The notes under the pieces were generated by a model that worked only from the letters and a program-made list of their open reading frames with translations, was not told where the DNA came from and ran no database searches. The translations under genes were made by a program, and so were the position numbers. A stretch of 64,000 nucleotides of DNA, from positions 18,146,001 to 18,210,000 of the forward strand of contig NC_079888.1 of assembly GCF_029227915.1 (NCBI RefSeq). The letters are read 5' to 3'. Positions 34,110 through 44,602 of this stretch are shown here, in pieces (position 1 is the stretch's first letter; each line of letters begins with the position of its first letter). The DNA is from Hydractinia symbiolongicarpus. Lineage: Eukaryota > Cnidaria > Hydrozoa > Anthoathecata > Hydractiniidae.

Positions 34110-34170
34110 GCCAATGATAGTTTAGAGGGGATCATTTCCCCCTCTATTTCCCCTCTAAACTATCATTGGC
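34110..34170. repeat. Perfect 21-bp inverted repeat with 19-bp loop
   Basis: Left arm CCAATGATAGTTTAGAGGGG (preceded by G) at 34110-34130; right arm is its exact complement at 34150-34170. Confidence 0.95.
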
Positions 34171-34218
34171 ATGATTTTCAGATGAGACCAGAAATTCTTG
34201 TAGTGGGAGCTAAGAAAT

Positions 34219-34782
34219 ATGACTGCCGAGATACTTGGGGAGATATGTGCACATGTTGTTATTGAACCAACGCTCACTCAATTGACAGGTGAAGAACTTG
34301 TACACGTATCAGCAAACACATTAAATGAAGCAAGAGCTGATGTGTCAGCAAGAGGATTCTGGATCAGAGGACAAACGGCTTTTTGCGATGTCAGTGTTTT
34401 CAACCCAATTGCCAAATGTAATTTGAATCAGAGTCTTCCAGCTGCACACAAGAAGAACGAAAATGAAAAGAAAAGACAGTATAACCAACGTATACTGCAG
34501 GTTGAAAACGGGTTTTTCACCCCTCTTGTTTTTACGTGTTTTGGTGGAATGAGTCGGGAATGTAGTCGTTTCTATTCTCAAGCGGCCGAACATCTAGCTG
34601 CAAAAAGAAAGGTTACCAAAAGCATGTCCAGCTTATGGATTAGAACGAGATTAAATTTTGCTTTGTTGAGGAGCCGCCTACTATGTCTTAGAGGCACAAG
34701 AACAGCAACAAATGTGATAATGAGTGACGTTGACCTCCAGAGTATTGTATCAGAATGTAACATCGATTCTGACAATATCTAA
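34219..34782 (+). CDS. Mobile-element-associated domain (possible nuclease fold), partial
   Basis: A 187-codon frame containing ARADVSARGFWIRGQTAFCD followed by VSVFNP, then NEKKRQYNQRILQVENGFFT and PLVFTCFGGMSRECS, ending in a helical segment with LLRSRLLCLRGTR. This motif series is common in multicopy animal mobile-element proteins. The D-x-S-A-R-G-F-W and F-x-D-V-x-V strands hint at a PD-(D/E)XK-like fold, but that is inference. The N-terminal part lies upstream in another frame broken by the palindrome at 34110. No RT is attached here. The exact parent element is unknown. Confidence 0.5.
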   Translation: MTAEILGEICAHVVIEPTLTQLTGEELVHVSANTLNEARADVSARGFWIRGQTAFCDVSVFNPIAKCNLNQSLPAAHKKNENEKKRQYNQRILQVENGFFTPLVFTCFGGMSRECSRFYSQAAEHLAAKRKVTKSMSSLWIRTRLNFALLRSRLLCLRGTRTATNVIMSDVDLQSIVSECNIDSDNI

Positions 34783-34918
34783 ATTTATTAAATCAGTTCT
34801 CTATAAAATATTGTTATTGTCAGTAATTAGGAATGTACAATCTTGTGAAGCGGCGGCCTTTCGCTATATAAACAAGCCAAATGTTATAATTGTTTTTATG
34901 ATGGTTGGAGTAGTGTGA

Positions 34919-35102
34919 ATGAAATTTTCGATAATAGCTAACCTAAATTTCAATCAACGAATATCGGATTTGGAAAATGAAAGAAATGAACTGATAGGGG
35001 ATAAAAAATCTTTTTCTGGTGCAAAAATCGAATGCATGTCAGAGTACATTAAACTATCATTAAAACGGAAGACAGATCACATCATTCTTCATATTGGCAC
35101 TA
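34919..35102 (+). pseudogene. L2/CR1-like ORF1, 5' part (SGNH esterase-like)
   Basis: The frame ends in TDHIILHIGT, the entry to the GTND block of SGNH/GDSL esterase domains found in ORF1 of many L2/CR1-type retrotransposons. It is cut off by the pogo-like element inserted at a TA dinucleotide; the continuation (NVNNKNIANTLA..., VSISAITPKAEQLNYQVKVV) is at 37778-37972. Confidence 0.6.
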
Positions 35103-35342
35103 CCTTAAGGGAACAAATTTTGGCAGAAAGAAATTTTGGCGGACGACCCAAACCGTCAATTTTAGCGTAATTTGGCGGAATTAATTTTGGCGGATGCAGA
35201 AGAAAATAAAATTTGGCGGGAATTAATTTTTGCGGTGGCCTAAGTGACTAATTTTTTGTCATACGATGGAGTTTGTTAAAAAATGGGAATGCAAACTATT
35301 CCATTGACGTATCTTTTCTAAACGTAATCCAAATTTGTTTTA

Positions 35343-35890
35343 CAAATTATGTTGGTCATCAATTATAAAGTCAAATGCGTTTCGGTTGAAGTTTTCATCG
35401 TCGCTACCATCCTCCCACTTAGACTCATTATCTTCGTCGTAATCTAATTGCCCATTAACAAAATCTTCGAATACTTCAGATTAATTCGCTCATCTCTTCT
35501 GTTGGGGTTGGAGGTAATGAAGATAAATCTTGGAAGGGATCGATCGGAGCTAATTCAACCGAACCACGTTGGACAGCTCCTATTATTCCTGAAGCTTTCC
35601 AGCCATTTCGAATGACTTTGATACCTTAATCAGTGGACATATGATTGTAGAAATCCATAATCCAGGAGGCATGAATTGGTTTTATAGTTGTTAGAGGAAA
35701 CTTCATCTCGATTTATTCCACCTTCTTCCCGAGAGACAATTGATTGATAAATTGCCTAGATAGCCATTCTGCAAACGTTTTTCTCAAAAATGACTTGCAA
35801 TGCCCATTAACGGTCAGGTCAAGAGGTTGAAAAACCTGGGTCATGTTAGGGGGGACTTTAACAAAGAAAATTTTATTTCGGAGCTTAATA
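35343..35890 (-). pseudogene. Pogo/jerky-type DDE transposase, C-terminal remnant
   Basis: Read on the minus strand: FVKVPPNMTQVFQPLDLTVN carries the last part of the DDE_1 domain, where the third acidic catalytic residue lies in QPLDLTVN. It continues with CKSFLRKTFAEWLSRQ and ends in an acidic tail (DYDEDNESKWEDGSDDEN). A stop and frame changes occur after YKTNSCLLDYGF. The N-terminal DNA-binding and first catalytic residues are absent, so the element is non-autonomous as it stands. Confidence 0.6.
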
Positions 35891-36374
35891 ACGTGTTTTT
35901 ATCGTTTTTGGGACACATTCTTTAATCTGACAATTCTTGTGCGCATCAAATTTAAATGACCCGACTTCAATTAAGACGTATAATATGTTAATTTATATTT
36001 CTTATTCTAAATAAACAATGATATTTAAAACACATCAAAGAAGATTATTTTTAGATGGGTTTTTTAAATACAGTAGAGCTTCTTTATCCCAAACTTTCAA
36101 GGTATCGAGCAAAAAGTTCGTGATAACAAAATTTTTTTTGACGCAACGTTTTTTTATTCATCAACCCTCGATTACAGTAAGATCTTTTAGAAATGTGACG
36201 TAACCGCCAATAATTTTTTGATTTAAAAGGGCCTATAGTTAAGTTTTTAAAAAAGTACCCTTTAAGAGTTTTTACACTTTCTTTCGTTAATTTCTCATTT
36301 GAAATTAAAAGCTAAGGGGTGCAGTAAATAGAAACCAATAAAACCAATAAAAAGAGTTTTCTGGAACTCCATTA

Positions 36375-36809
36375 GTGTTATTTCTTATATCCAAAAATGT
36401 ACACGCTGCATTAATATTTCCAATCAACATGGAGATATGGCATACAGTAGTGTTTTTGAATTTTCTGCTGCTGTTCGTGGCTTCCATCACTACAGAAAAT
36501 ATTGGGCACCTGAACCTGAACAAGTTTTACAGTGCCATTTTGAAAAAAGGTAAAGTGAAGTTGGGAAAGATAGCGGTAGCGGTAGGTCATTTACCTAAGG
36601 AAATATCGAGAGTTACCAAATTTTTCATCGACCGAGGAGCAACTGTTTCTGCTCAGCTCACAGCAACTAATTACAGGAAGTCTTCGTTAGTTCAAGGTGG
36701 CGTGGAAATACCTTGCAAAATAAAAGCTCAAATCCCGGTGACTATAAACAATCTCTTAGTAATGGAGAGATATAAACAGCTCGTAGCAGAGATGTACATA
36801 GAACCATAG
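36375..36809 (+). CDS. Passenger ORF in the pogo-like element, HIRAN-like fragment
   Basis: 144 codons, opposite in strand to the transposase remnant. After a hydrophobic N-terminus (FLNFLLLFVASI) it reads KIAVAVGHLPKEISRVTKFF, then YRKSSLVQGGVEIPCKIKAQ. The VGHLPxEIS and GG(V/L)EIPC motifs resemble HIRAN-like modules (single-stranded DNA-end binding) seen in multicopy invertebrate proteins. The first half of that module (the FDP-x-AVAV part) is truncated. A basic tail (36810-36970) continues in other frames. Function in the element unknown. Confidence 0.4.
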   Translation: MLFLISKNVHAALIFPINMEIWHTVVFLNFLLLFVASITTENIGHLNLNKFYSAILKKGKVKLGKIAVAVGHLPKEISRVTKFFIDRGATVSAQLTATNYRKSSLVQGGVEIPCKIKAQIPVTINNLLVMERYKQLVAEMYIEP

Positions 36810-37000
36810 GAAGAAATAGTGTTAGGTTCATTTCTAGAATGCGATCCAGAGCATCAATTGGAATTGGAAGAGAAAAGTACCGCCAAACAAACCCCAGTTC
36901 GTCAAAGAAAGAAAGAAACTGGAATGAACGATATATAAAAAACGATGTGAAAGAAAAGACAATGCTGAACAAATTAATTAACGCAAAGAAAGAAAAAAAT

Positions 37001-37846
37001 TGAAAAGTTGTGATTTTTCTGTGTTTTGTTCTTTTCTAGCTTAGAAGGAGTGATTTTGTCACTGTGATCACAAATAGAAGATTTTGGTGATTGAAAATAC
37101 TATTTAAAAACAAAAAATAGCGAGATAAATTTAGCTGCAGTTTATTTAGGCGGAAATCAATTTTGGCGAATGAAAAAATATTAAATTTGGCGGGAATTAA
37201 TTTTGGCGGTTCCTTAAAAGAAAGAATTTAGGCGGAAATTTATTTCGGCAGATGCTTACAAAAAAGAATTTTGGCGGGAATTAATTTTGGCGGATTTTCG
37301 CTCGATCCGCCAAAATTTCTTTCCGCCAAAATTTGTTTCCTTAAGGTAACAATTTGAAAACGAATGTAAATAATGAAAATATCGCTAACACATTAGCAGC
37401 AAATGACATCAAAGTTTCAAAGTTTGAAAAGTTGTGATTTTTCTGTGTTTTGTTCTTTTCTAGCTTAGAAGGAGTGATTTTGTCACTGTGATCACAAATA
37501 GATGATTTTGGTGATTGAAAATACTATTTAAAAACAAAAAATAGCGAGATAAATTTAGCTGCAGTTTATTTAGGCGGAAATCAATTTTGGCGAATGAAAA
37601 AATATTAAATTTGGCGGGAATTAATTTTGGCGGATCCTTAAAAGAAAGAATTTAGGCGGAAATTTATTTCGGCAGATGCTTACAAAAAAGAATTTTGGCG
37701 GGAATTAATTTTGGCGGATTTTCGCTCGATCCGCCTAAATTTCTTTCCGCCAAAATTTGTTTCCTTAAGATAACAATTTGAAAACGAATGTAAACAATAA
37801 AAATATCGCTAACACATTAGCAGTAAATGACATCAAAGTTTCTATT
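37001..37846. repeat. 423-bp tandem duplication spanning the transposon end
   Basis: 37001-37423 is repeated at 37424-37846 with few changes (TAGAAGATTTTGG vs TAGATGATTTTGG; CCTTAAGG vs CTTAAGA). Each copy holds the right 345 bp of the pogo-like element plus ~75 bp of the ORF1 flank. Confidence 0.95.
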
Positions 37847-37972
37847 TCTGCAATAACGCCAAAAGCCGAACAATTAAACTACCAAGTTAAAGTTGTGAAT
37901 GACCATCTCCAAAAACTTTGTGCTGAACGAAATATATGTTTCATGACAACATTGATGAGATTAAACATATAA
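37778..37972 (+). pseudogene. L2/CR1-like ORF1, 3' part (SGNH esterase-like)
   Basis: Continues the SGNH-like domain after the pogo insertion: DIKVSISAITPKAEQLNYQV, then VNDHLQKLCAERNICFM, where family members normally reach the catalytic FID-x-H block; here it is degraded (TTLMRLNI then stop). Confidence 0.6.
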
Positions 37973-38197
37973 ATAGAAGTAAATTGCATCTAAATAAGTC
38001 GGACACAAAGATATTGAGTATAACGTTCTGCAAATACCTCAACAAGTATTGATATCGTTTGCACAATGACGACCTAAATGAGCTTGATACTAGCATTACT
38101 CTATCAGAAATAAACCCAATAAAACGACTCAAATTTAAATATCCAAACAAAGTTATGATGAGCCCACCTAAATATAAACTCATAGGGTAATAAATTT

Positions 38198-39287
38198 ATG
38201 CAATTGGAAAGTATTGTCAAAAAGTATATTGATATTTTATTGGTGTCTGAAACGAAACTTGACATATCTTCTTCTAACGCTATGTTGAGTCTTGATGGAT
38301 TTCATACACCTTTCAGACAGGATCGAAATAAACATGGTGGTGGTTTGATTTTATACATTAACGATTCAACAATTTGTAAAGCACCATGCTGTTTCTCTAC
38401 CTACTGATATCGAAGGAATGTTTGTGGAAATCAACCTTAGAAAACAGAAATGGCTGATCTGTGGTATCTATCGACTTCCTTCTCAAAGCTTGGATTATTT
38501 CACAGACATTATTTGTGCAGCTTTAAAACAGTTGAGATATGATAGCGTAATTCTTCTTGGAGATTTCAATGCACTGGGAACGGACGAATTTATGAAACGT
38601 TGTAACACCGAATTAAATTTATCGAATATTATAAAAGATCATACATGCCTATAAATCGATCACAAACCCATCTTGTGTTGATCACATATGGGTGTCCAAT
38701 AAACGTAGTTTTCAAGATTCATGCACTGTGGAAAGTGGATTATCCGATTTTCACAAAATGACAATATCATTTTTAAATACTAAAATACCAAAAAAGGATC
38801 CGAGGACTATTACATATCGTAGATATAAAAATTTTGATGAGAATCTTTTCAGAAATAGTCTTCAGAAGTTTATACAAAATAACGATATACTGCCATATGC
38901 ATCATTCGATGAAGGACTAAAGCAGCTTATAAATCAACATGCTCCAATAAAGAAGAAGATATTGCGAAATAACCACTCACCATTTATAACAAAACAAATT
39001 TGTAAAGAAATTATGTTGAGACTAAAAAGAGGAACCAATACAATAAAAAAGTATGCCACTTACATCAATCATGTTAATAAACTCTGTAAGAGAGATAATG
39101 TCAAAATTAATGCTTTATCACGAATGACACATTTTATGTCGACTTTTAAAGTAGAACTTCTAAAAATGTTTTTATTGATAGCAATTTTAACTATTGTCCT
39201 CTCATTTGGGGTTTTTCAAGTAGATCTTCTCTCTTCAAAATCAACATTGTTTTCACCAGGACTCGATGCTGTTCTAGAAATGCAGAT
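38198..39287 (+). pseudogene. L2/CR1-like ORF2, AP-endonuclease and linker
   Basis: Opens with an APE-type endonuclease: IDILLVSETKLDISSSNAML (catalytic Glu in SETKLD), DRNKHGGGLILYIN, then GIYRLPSQS and LLGDFNALG (catalytic Asp/Asn). A stop at 38404-38406 and frame changes interrupt it. SVDHIW and SGLSDFHKMTISFL continue into the endonuclease C-terminus and the linker, TYRRYKNFDENLFRNSLQKF. The RT palm is missing: the frame passes into C-terminal-type sequence just before the BEL insertion at 39287. It continues across the BEL element at 48717. Confidence 0.75.
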
Positions 39288-39750
39288 TGTTCCTGCCGTA
39301 TTAAAATTTATATTTGTTATGTAATTTGTGTTGTCCTTGTGTTGTCCCGTTTGTGCTCTGCTGTAGAGTTCGCTCTGCGGTGGAGTACGAGATGCATTAT
39401 ATTCGTTAGTTTTGTGTTGTGATGTCCCGTGTTAATTATGTAAAGAGAATAATTGAATTTTGGTACTATTTTTAGTTAAATTTTCCCCTTGAGTCCGTTT
39501 TGTTTTGCACATCTTGCACATCCTTTTTCTGTGCTAGCAGTCTTCAACATGTAGCGACAGGGTCGAACATACATTATAGTAATAAATTCGCTGTTGAGTG
39601 AAATTAGTCTATCGTACATCACAGGAGTTGTTCTGCATCTGAGCATTATTTTCAGTTGTTTTCTCTCACTTGTAGTTGGCTTGGCTTACGCCACTATATT
39701 TCTACGAGTAAGATTGTTAACTACTCCGTTGGAATCGTGTCTTTAATTTC
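39288..39750 (+). repeat. BEL 5' LTR, part 1 (before DIRS insertion)
   Basis: Matches 48236-48700 with a handful of changes (for example GTAGAGTTC vs GTATAGTTC, GTAGCGACAG vs GTAGCAACAG). Breaks off at CTTTAATTTC. The last ~16 bases lie at 42811-42826. Confidence 0.9.
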
Positions 39751-40104
39751 ATTTCATGAAATCTCCGCCGAGCTAATACTGGATTATCCCCCATCTCGCA
39801 ATAAATCTAGAGGTCATAGCCTCAACCACCTCTTATTCCGATCTCGCTAAAAAAGTCAAGATGTGCAAACAAACAAATGAGTATTTTTAAAATAAGAATC
39901 TGGGTCTATCACCCAACGATTTATTAAAACAATAGTACAAACAATGTTAATAAGTGTTTCTCCTTCAATGTGATAGTGTTTTGATAAGAGTTTATTTTCG
40001 TGTTTATGAATTTCTTTCTAAAGTTGGTGATACTACCAAGACAAACAAACCACTAAACAGTGTGTATCGAACGAGCTCCCACAAGAGGAGACACTAAATA
40101 AGCC

Positions 40105-41370
40105 ATGTTTTCTCGTCTTTCTCGTAGAATGGCGGAGACCGAATCGCATGCACAAGTCGATACGGTCAATACACAAGCCACCCAACAGAGTGTGCCTACA
40201 AACGAGCTCCCACAAGAGGAGACAGTAAACGAACTGTCAACAGACACAGAGGAGAACTGTGAGCCACCCTCCAAAAAGACAAGATTTGAGTTAGATGTTG
40301 TGCCACAAAATAGTTGGCAAATTCAGCAAGACTTAGCTGACTATGCAAATAAATACATGGATATTTTTCAACCAAATGTAGCCCTCGAGGAAGGGATTTT
40401 ATTTGACAACCCAGTACCGGGAAATGTTCAGAACGAAAAGTTGCTTGATGTGCACTTAAAAAAACTTCTTCTCGAGCAAGATAAGAAGATAACGCTTAAT
40501 CAAGACCGCATGGTTACAAACATTCAACAGCGAATAAGCTTTACTATGGGGCCACTGTGTCGCCTTTGGTCACTTATGGAGGGAGAGAAGACTTCCTTAT
40601 CAAACTCGCCAGACGTCGACCAAAATCAACTTGAAAGTATTAACATGATGTCTCAATTATTTGATCAAACTATCCTACTTCTAGGACAGGCATACAATTC
40701 TTGCTCCTATTTGAGAAGGTTCAATGTGCTGATGTCTTTCATACCAGATAAAAAGAAAGTAGAGAGTATGTTAAAGGAAATGTCATCAAGTTTTGTGCCC
40801 TCTGAGAAAACTGAACCAGCTTTGTTTGGTCCTAAATATGAAGACATGGTGTCAAAATTTCTTTCGTCAAAGAACAAATCGAAAGAACTATTTACTTCAT
40901 TCAAAAAGAATAGTAGCAGAGGATCACATTCTGCCAGCCGACCCTTTTTAAGAGGCCCTCTATTTCAGACCAGAGGTAGGGGGCGAGGTTTCTTCACCGC
41001 AGCTGGTAAAAACTACAACAACCGTGGATCTAACCGGGGAAGCAACAGAGGAAGAAGAGGTATGTTTCAATTCAATATTAGAGGTGCCTTTTCTCAGCTT
41101 ATCAGAGATTTTGGACATAAGGGACTTCCCAAATGTACATCCTTTGATAAAAAGGTTATTTCCAATACCTATTCCCCACCTGCCTCCTGCAGGAAGGACT
41201 CAATACTTTGTGGAGAATTGGAAAAAGCTGACAAACGATCAGACAATGTTAAAGATCGTACAGGGATACGAGATACCCTTTCTTTCCAAAACAGAGAATT
41301 GTTCCACCCCCTATTCATATCAGTCACGAAGAGAAATCCCTTGTGGACAAGGAGGTCCAAAGTATGCTGA
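40105..41370 (+). CDS. DIRS-like gag
   Basis: 421-codon frame, structural protein of the DIRS-like element. ATG at 40105 (a second in-frame ATG at 40129). The N-terminus is polar and acidic; a coiled-coil region around residues 110-170 is followed by TILLLGQAYNSCSYLRRFNV, a segment typical of DIRS gag, then a Ser-rich linker and an Arg/Gly-rich C-terminus (RGRGRGFF, NRGSNRGSNRGRRGM) suited to nucleic-acid binding. The last ~100 codons overlap RT sequence in the next frame, as usual for these elements. The frame appears intact. Confidence 0.7.
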   Translation: MFSRLSRRMAETESHAQVDTVNTQATQQSVPTNELPQEETVNELSTDTEENCEPPSKKTRFELDVVPQNSWQIQQDLADYANKYMDIFQPNVALEEGILFDNPVPGNVQNEKLLDVHLKKLLLEQDKKITLNQDRMVTNIQQRISFTMGPLCRLWSLMEGEKTSLSNSPDVDQNQLESINMMSQLFDQTILLLGQAYNSCSYLRRFNVLMSFIPDKKKVESMLKEMSSSFVPSEKTEPALFGPKYEDMVSKFLSSKNKSKELFTSFKKNSSRGSHSASRPFLRGPLFQTRGRGRGFFTAAGKNYNNRGSNRGSNRGRRGMFQFNIRGAFSQLIRDFGHKGLPKCTSFDKKVISNTYSPPASCRKDSILCGELEKADKRSDNVKDRTGIRDTLSFQNRELFHPLFISVTKRNPLWTRRSKVC

Positions 41371-41830
41371 GAAAAGGTGCCATCAAAAGGGCAACTCATG
41401 TACCGGGGGAATTTATCAGTACAATTACAAGGGTGTCGCATCAACTTCAGAGCTACATGTCCTGGAAACTAGACCCATTCAGCAAGGGGAGGGATGCTTT
41501 TCAGATCAAGTGGAAACACCATTACGCATACGCTTTCCCCCCTTTTGCTCTGATAGGCAGGGTTCTCAAAAAAGTTCAAGTAGAACAGGTAGACATGATC
41601 CTAATAACTCCAGCTTGGCAAACACAAGCATGGTTTCCAACAGTCCTAGAAATGTCAGTAAGGCACCCTCTGATCCTTCCAGGGAGAATAGATCTGTTAA
41701 AGAACCCGAGGGGAGAGTGCCATCCACTATTAGTAAACAACAACCTCAAATTACTGGCATGGAACATTTCAGGAAAAGTTTGGAGGCAGAAAAAATATCA
41801 GGAAGGGCTGCCACTCTTATCACGGCTGCC
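41100..41830 (+). pseudogene. DIRS-like RT/RNase H with central deletion
   Basis: Starts in the frame of the long 41024-42739 ORF with LPPAGRTQYFVENWKKLTND and VQGYEIPFLS, the entry to DIRS reverse transcriptases. It shifts into the 41343-41927 frame (VDKEVQSMLRKGAIKR) and then jumps to MSWKLDPFSKGRDAFQIKW and ITPAWQTQAWFPTVLEMSV, which is the end of the RNase H/linker region. The palm with the catalytic aspartates and nearly all of RNase H are missing, about 350 residues by comparison with the usual plan. The element cannot copy itself. Confidence 0.7.
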
Positions 41831-42739
41831 AGAAGGCCAGGAACTGTCAGTCATTACAACTCGTCTTGGCGAAAATGGCATAGCTGGTGTGGTGAAAAAC
41901 AAGTTTGTCCCACTAGATGTCCTATAGAATATATATTGGATTTTTTGGCACATCTTTTTGAGGAAGGGTTACAGTATAGCACCATAGGGTCACATAGGTC
42001 TGCAATATCAGCCTTTCATGAACCTATTGATGGGAAACCCATCGGCGAACACCCTAGAGTGTCATCTCTCATGGCAGGTGTCTTTAATAAAAGACCTCCG
42101 CAACCAAAATCTGTTTTCATTTGGGATATTGAACAGATTCTTAAATATTTAAGGAATATGCCAGACAACGTCTGTTTATCAGACAAGCAGTTAAGTTTAA
42201 AAGTGGCAATGCTACTGTCTTTAACAGCTGCTAGTAGGGTTTCTGAAATAACTTTTTTGAACACTGATACTCTCATAAAACATGAAGACTTTTATATGTT
42301 CCAATTCAAGCAACTAACTAAGGTTTGCCGCCCAGGGAAGAAAAGGCCGCCACTGAAATTCTACAGGTTTAGGAACGATGAAAAACTGTGTGTATGTGTC
42401 ACCCTGGAGGACTACTTAAGTAGAAGAGAAAAGTGGAAAGTCACCGATTCTCAACTTCTTGTAAGCTATATAAGGCCACATAAACGGGTCTCCACTTCAA
42501 CAGTCTCGGGATGGCTAAGACAAATGCTTCAGCTCGGGAACATTGATGTGGACAAATTTAAGGCTCATTCCACAAGATCTGCAGCGACTTCAAAAGCAAA
42601 AGCAATCGGCATCTCTCTATCCGATATTCTCAAGCAGGCACATTGGTCTTGCGAATCCACATTCCAAAGGTTCTATCATAAGCAGGTAGAGGACCCGAGT
42701 CTTACGTTTCAGAAAGCACTGCTCTCTGGTGGGCTTTGA
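41730..42739 (+). CDS. DIRS-like tyrosine recombinase
   Basis: C-terminal ~335 codons of the frame ending at 42739. An N-terminal core-binding region (RRPGTVSHYNSSWRKWHSWC; LQYSTIGSHRSAISAFH) precedes the catalytic domain with Arg in AASRVSEITFL, His and Arg in AHSTRSAATS, His in QAHWSC and Tyr in FQRFYHK. All key residues are present and the frame is open, so the recombinase itself may be intact although its RT is not. This enzyme integrates DIRS cDNA, usually without target duplication. No separate start is evident; it probably came from a polyprotein or its own short ATG. Confidence 0.8.
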
Positions 42740-42810
42740 AGAGAGGTGGTCGAGGCTATGTGAAATCGGGATTACCTTGCGGGGGCTACGCGCCCTTACG
42801 TAATCCTCAA

Positions 42811-42826
42811 TTTCCAAGCACCTACA
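42811..42826 (+). repeat. BEL 5' LTR, part 2 (after DIRS insertion)
   Basis: TTTCCAAGCACCTACA equals the last 16 bases of the 3' LTR (48696-48711). Confidence 0.85.
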
Positions 42827-42877
42827 AAAGTAGAAATATATGTAAAACTGGATTCGTTGGAATCGCTATTCAAAAGG

Positions 42878-44461
42878 ATGTCAGTAACGAAAGAGACCCG
42901 ACCAGAGATTGAAGCATCTCCCGTTAATGATGACGAAGAAAGAAGAGTCGTCAAACTAACAGAAAAGGGAAGATCCTTTAAACTTCAGTGTCTGTTAGAA
43001 ATACGAGAAAGAATATTCAGGCGATTGATGAGAAGGTCGTCCGAAATAGACAACTTAGTGGGCTTCGGGAGCATAACGACGATAGAAGAAACGTTATTAA
43101 GATTCAACGACTTGGTAAAAAGGTTTGAAGATGTTCACGAACAATGAGTCCCACTCTTTACTGATGAAGAGAGGCGCGATGATCAAAATTGGTACGACGA
43201 CAAAGACGAAAAAATATTTGATTTCAAACATCGTGCCATCAACCAAATTAGAGAGTTGAAAGAAAAGCAAGAATGTGAAAGTCTGAAATCGCACGATAGC
43301 CGGAAGGATAGAGCGTCTAGCAAGTCCCACACAAAGGCGTCATCCGAATCGTTTCAAGAACGATTTAATAAGAAAGTGGAGAAAACTGAACGTATGAGTG
43401 AAGGAGATTTCAGAAATGAAAGACAAAGATTTGCTCTGGAATCGGAAGAGTTAAAAAACTTAGAGGAGGTGTCTCAACTCAAAGCACGTTTGGGTGTCCT
43501 GGACCGAAATCTGAAGCGCGTGCAAAGATGTCAACGCAGCCAACCAGATGTAGGGCGGTATCAACGCAGGATAGATGAAGGTATGAATTCGAGAGTTGAT
43601 GATGAAAGTAGTATCTTGTTTAAGTTGTTAAAACTACAATCTGCACCAGAAGTTGTCATTGAGCCATTCAATGGAGACCCACTAAATTTTTTTTATTATT
43701 TTATGGCTATGTTTAAGGAGGTTGTAGAATCAAAGGTAGATGATCCCAGAGGCAGGTTAACCAGACTTATAAAGTTTACAATAGGTGAACCTAGAGAACT
43801 TATTCGACATTGCATACAGCACCCTCCTGAGGTTGGTTATGAAAACGCTATTGAACTTCTGACAAAAAAGTATGGGAATCCCCATATTATTTTAGCTAAT
43901 TACAGAAAGGAAATAAGAGATTGGCCTCAGTTAAAGTTCAACGACGCAAAAGGGTTCAGAGATTTTTTCAGTTTCTTAATAAAGTGCCAGAGCATTGTAA
44001 TTGGGAGGGACTGGAATGTGTTGGATACCCCTGATACCATATGTGCTTTCGTTTCCAAGTTGCCAGGTTCTTTGACGGATCGTTGGAACCGCAAGGTTAT
44101 GATAAAACGTCATAAGCACCTTTCAGAACCTAGTTTAGAGGATTTCATTGACTTTATTGAGCAGGAGTCTACCTTGATAAATGATCCGCTATTTTCAAGG
44201 AACGCACTTAAGCAGTTTACTAACACAAAGGAAAAGTTACCTGATAAGAGGAAATCTTACAAAAGCTTTGCTATGAATACCAACTATAGATCGTCAAATG
44301 ACATTAAAAAGCTGTGCCCTGCTTGTTCTGCTAAGCATGATTTAGATGACTGTAAATTGTTTCTGAGTTATACCATAGAGGACAGAAGCAAATTTCTTGG
44401 ACGAAAAAGATTATGCTATAACCGACGAACACAACGCAAAATCCTGTCCACATCGACGTAA
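42878..44461 (+). pseudogene. BEL gag
   Basis: Begins with ATG at 42878. A TGA at 43145-43147 interrupts it, and the same frame then runs to 44461. The N-terminal half is a charged coiled coil; the central part (VVIEPFNGDPLNFFYYFMAM) is the capsid-like region found in BEL/Pao gag (P-F-x-G-D-P). Zinc knuckles follow: CPACSAKHDLDDC, and after a frameshift near 44430 HNAKSCPHRRKCTICKGNHP, giving the double CCHC/CxxC-H arrangement of this superfamily. One stop and one frameshift. Confidence 0.8.
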
Positions 44462-44602
44462 ATGTACCATTTGTAAAGGAAACCATCCTACTGGCTTGCA
44501 TGGCTTTAGATTTAGGAAAAGAAGTGACTCCAAGGATAAGGAAGAAAACAAAGAAAGCACCGAAGAGAAGGAATCTGTTAAGAGGTTATCAGTCTTTGCA
44601 TA

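Larger units (their letters stand above)
35103..37346. mobile_element. Pogo-like DNA transposon with TA target duplication
   Basis: Inverted ends start CCTTAAGGGAACAAATTTTG at 35103 and finish with the complement of CCTTAAGGAAACAAATTTTG at 37346. Each end is followed inward by repeats of AATTTTGGCGGAATTAATTT type. TA flanks both sides (35101-35102, 37347-37348). Inside are a minus-strand DDE transposase remnant and a plus-strand ORF. It interrupts the SGNH domain of ORF1. Confidence 0.8.
39751..42810 (+). mobile_element. DIRS-like tyrosine-recombinase retroelement inside the BEL LTR
   Basis: Order gag, RT/RNase H, tyrosine recombinase is the DIRS plan. Imperfect inverted ends: the complement of 39812-39836 reads TAAGAGGTGGTTGAGGCTAT and matches AGAGAGGTGGTCGAGGCTAT near 42741. 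AATTTC occurs at both junctions (39745-39750, 42809-42814). The central RT is deleted. Confidence 0.8.
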
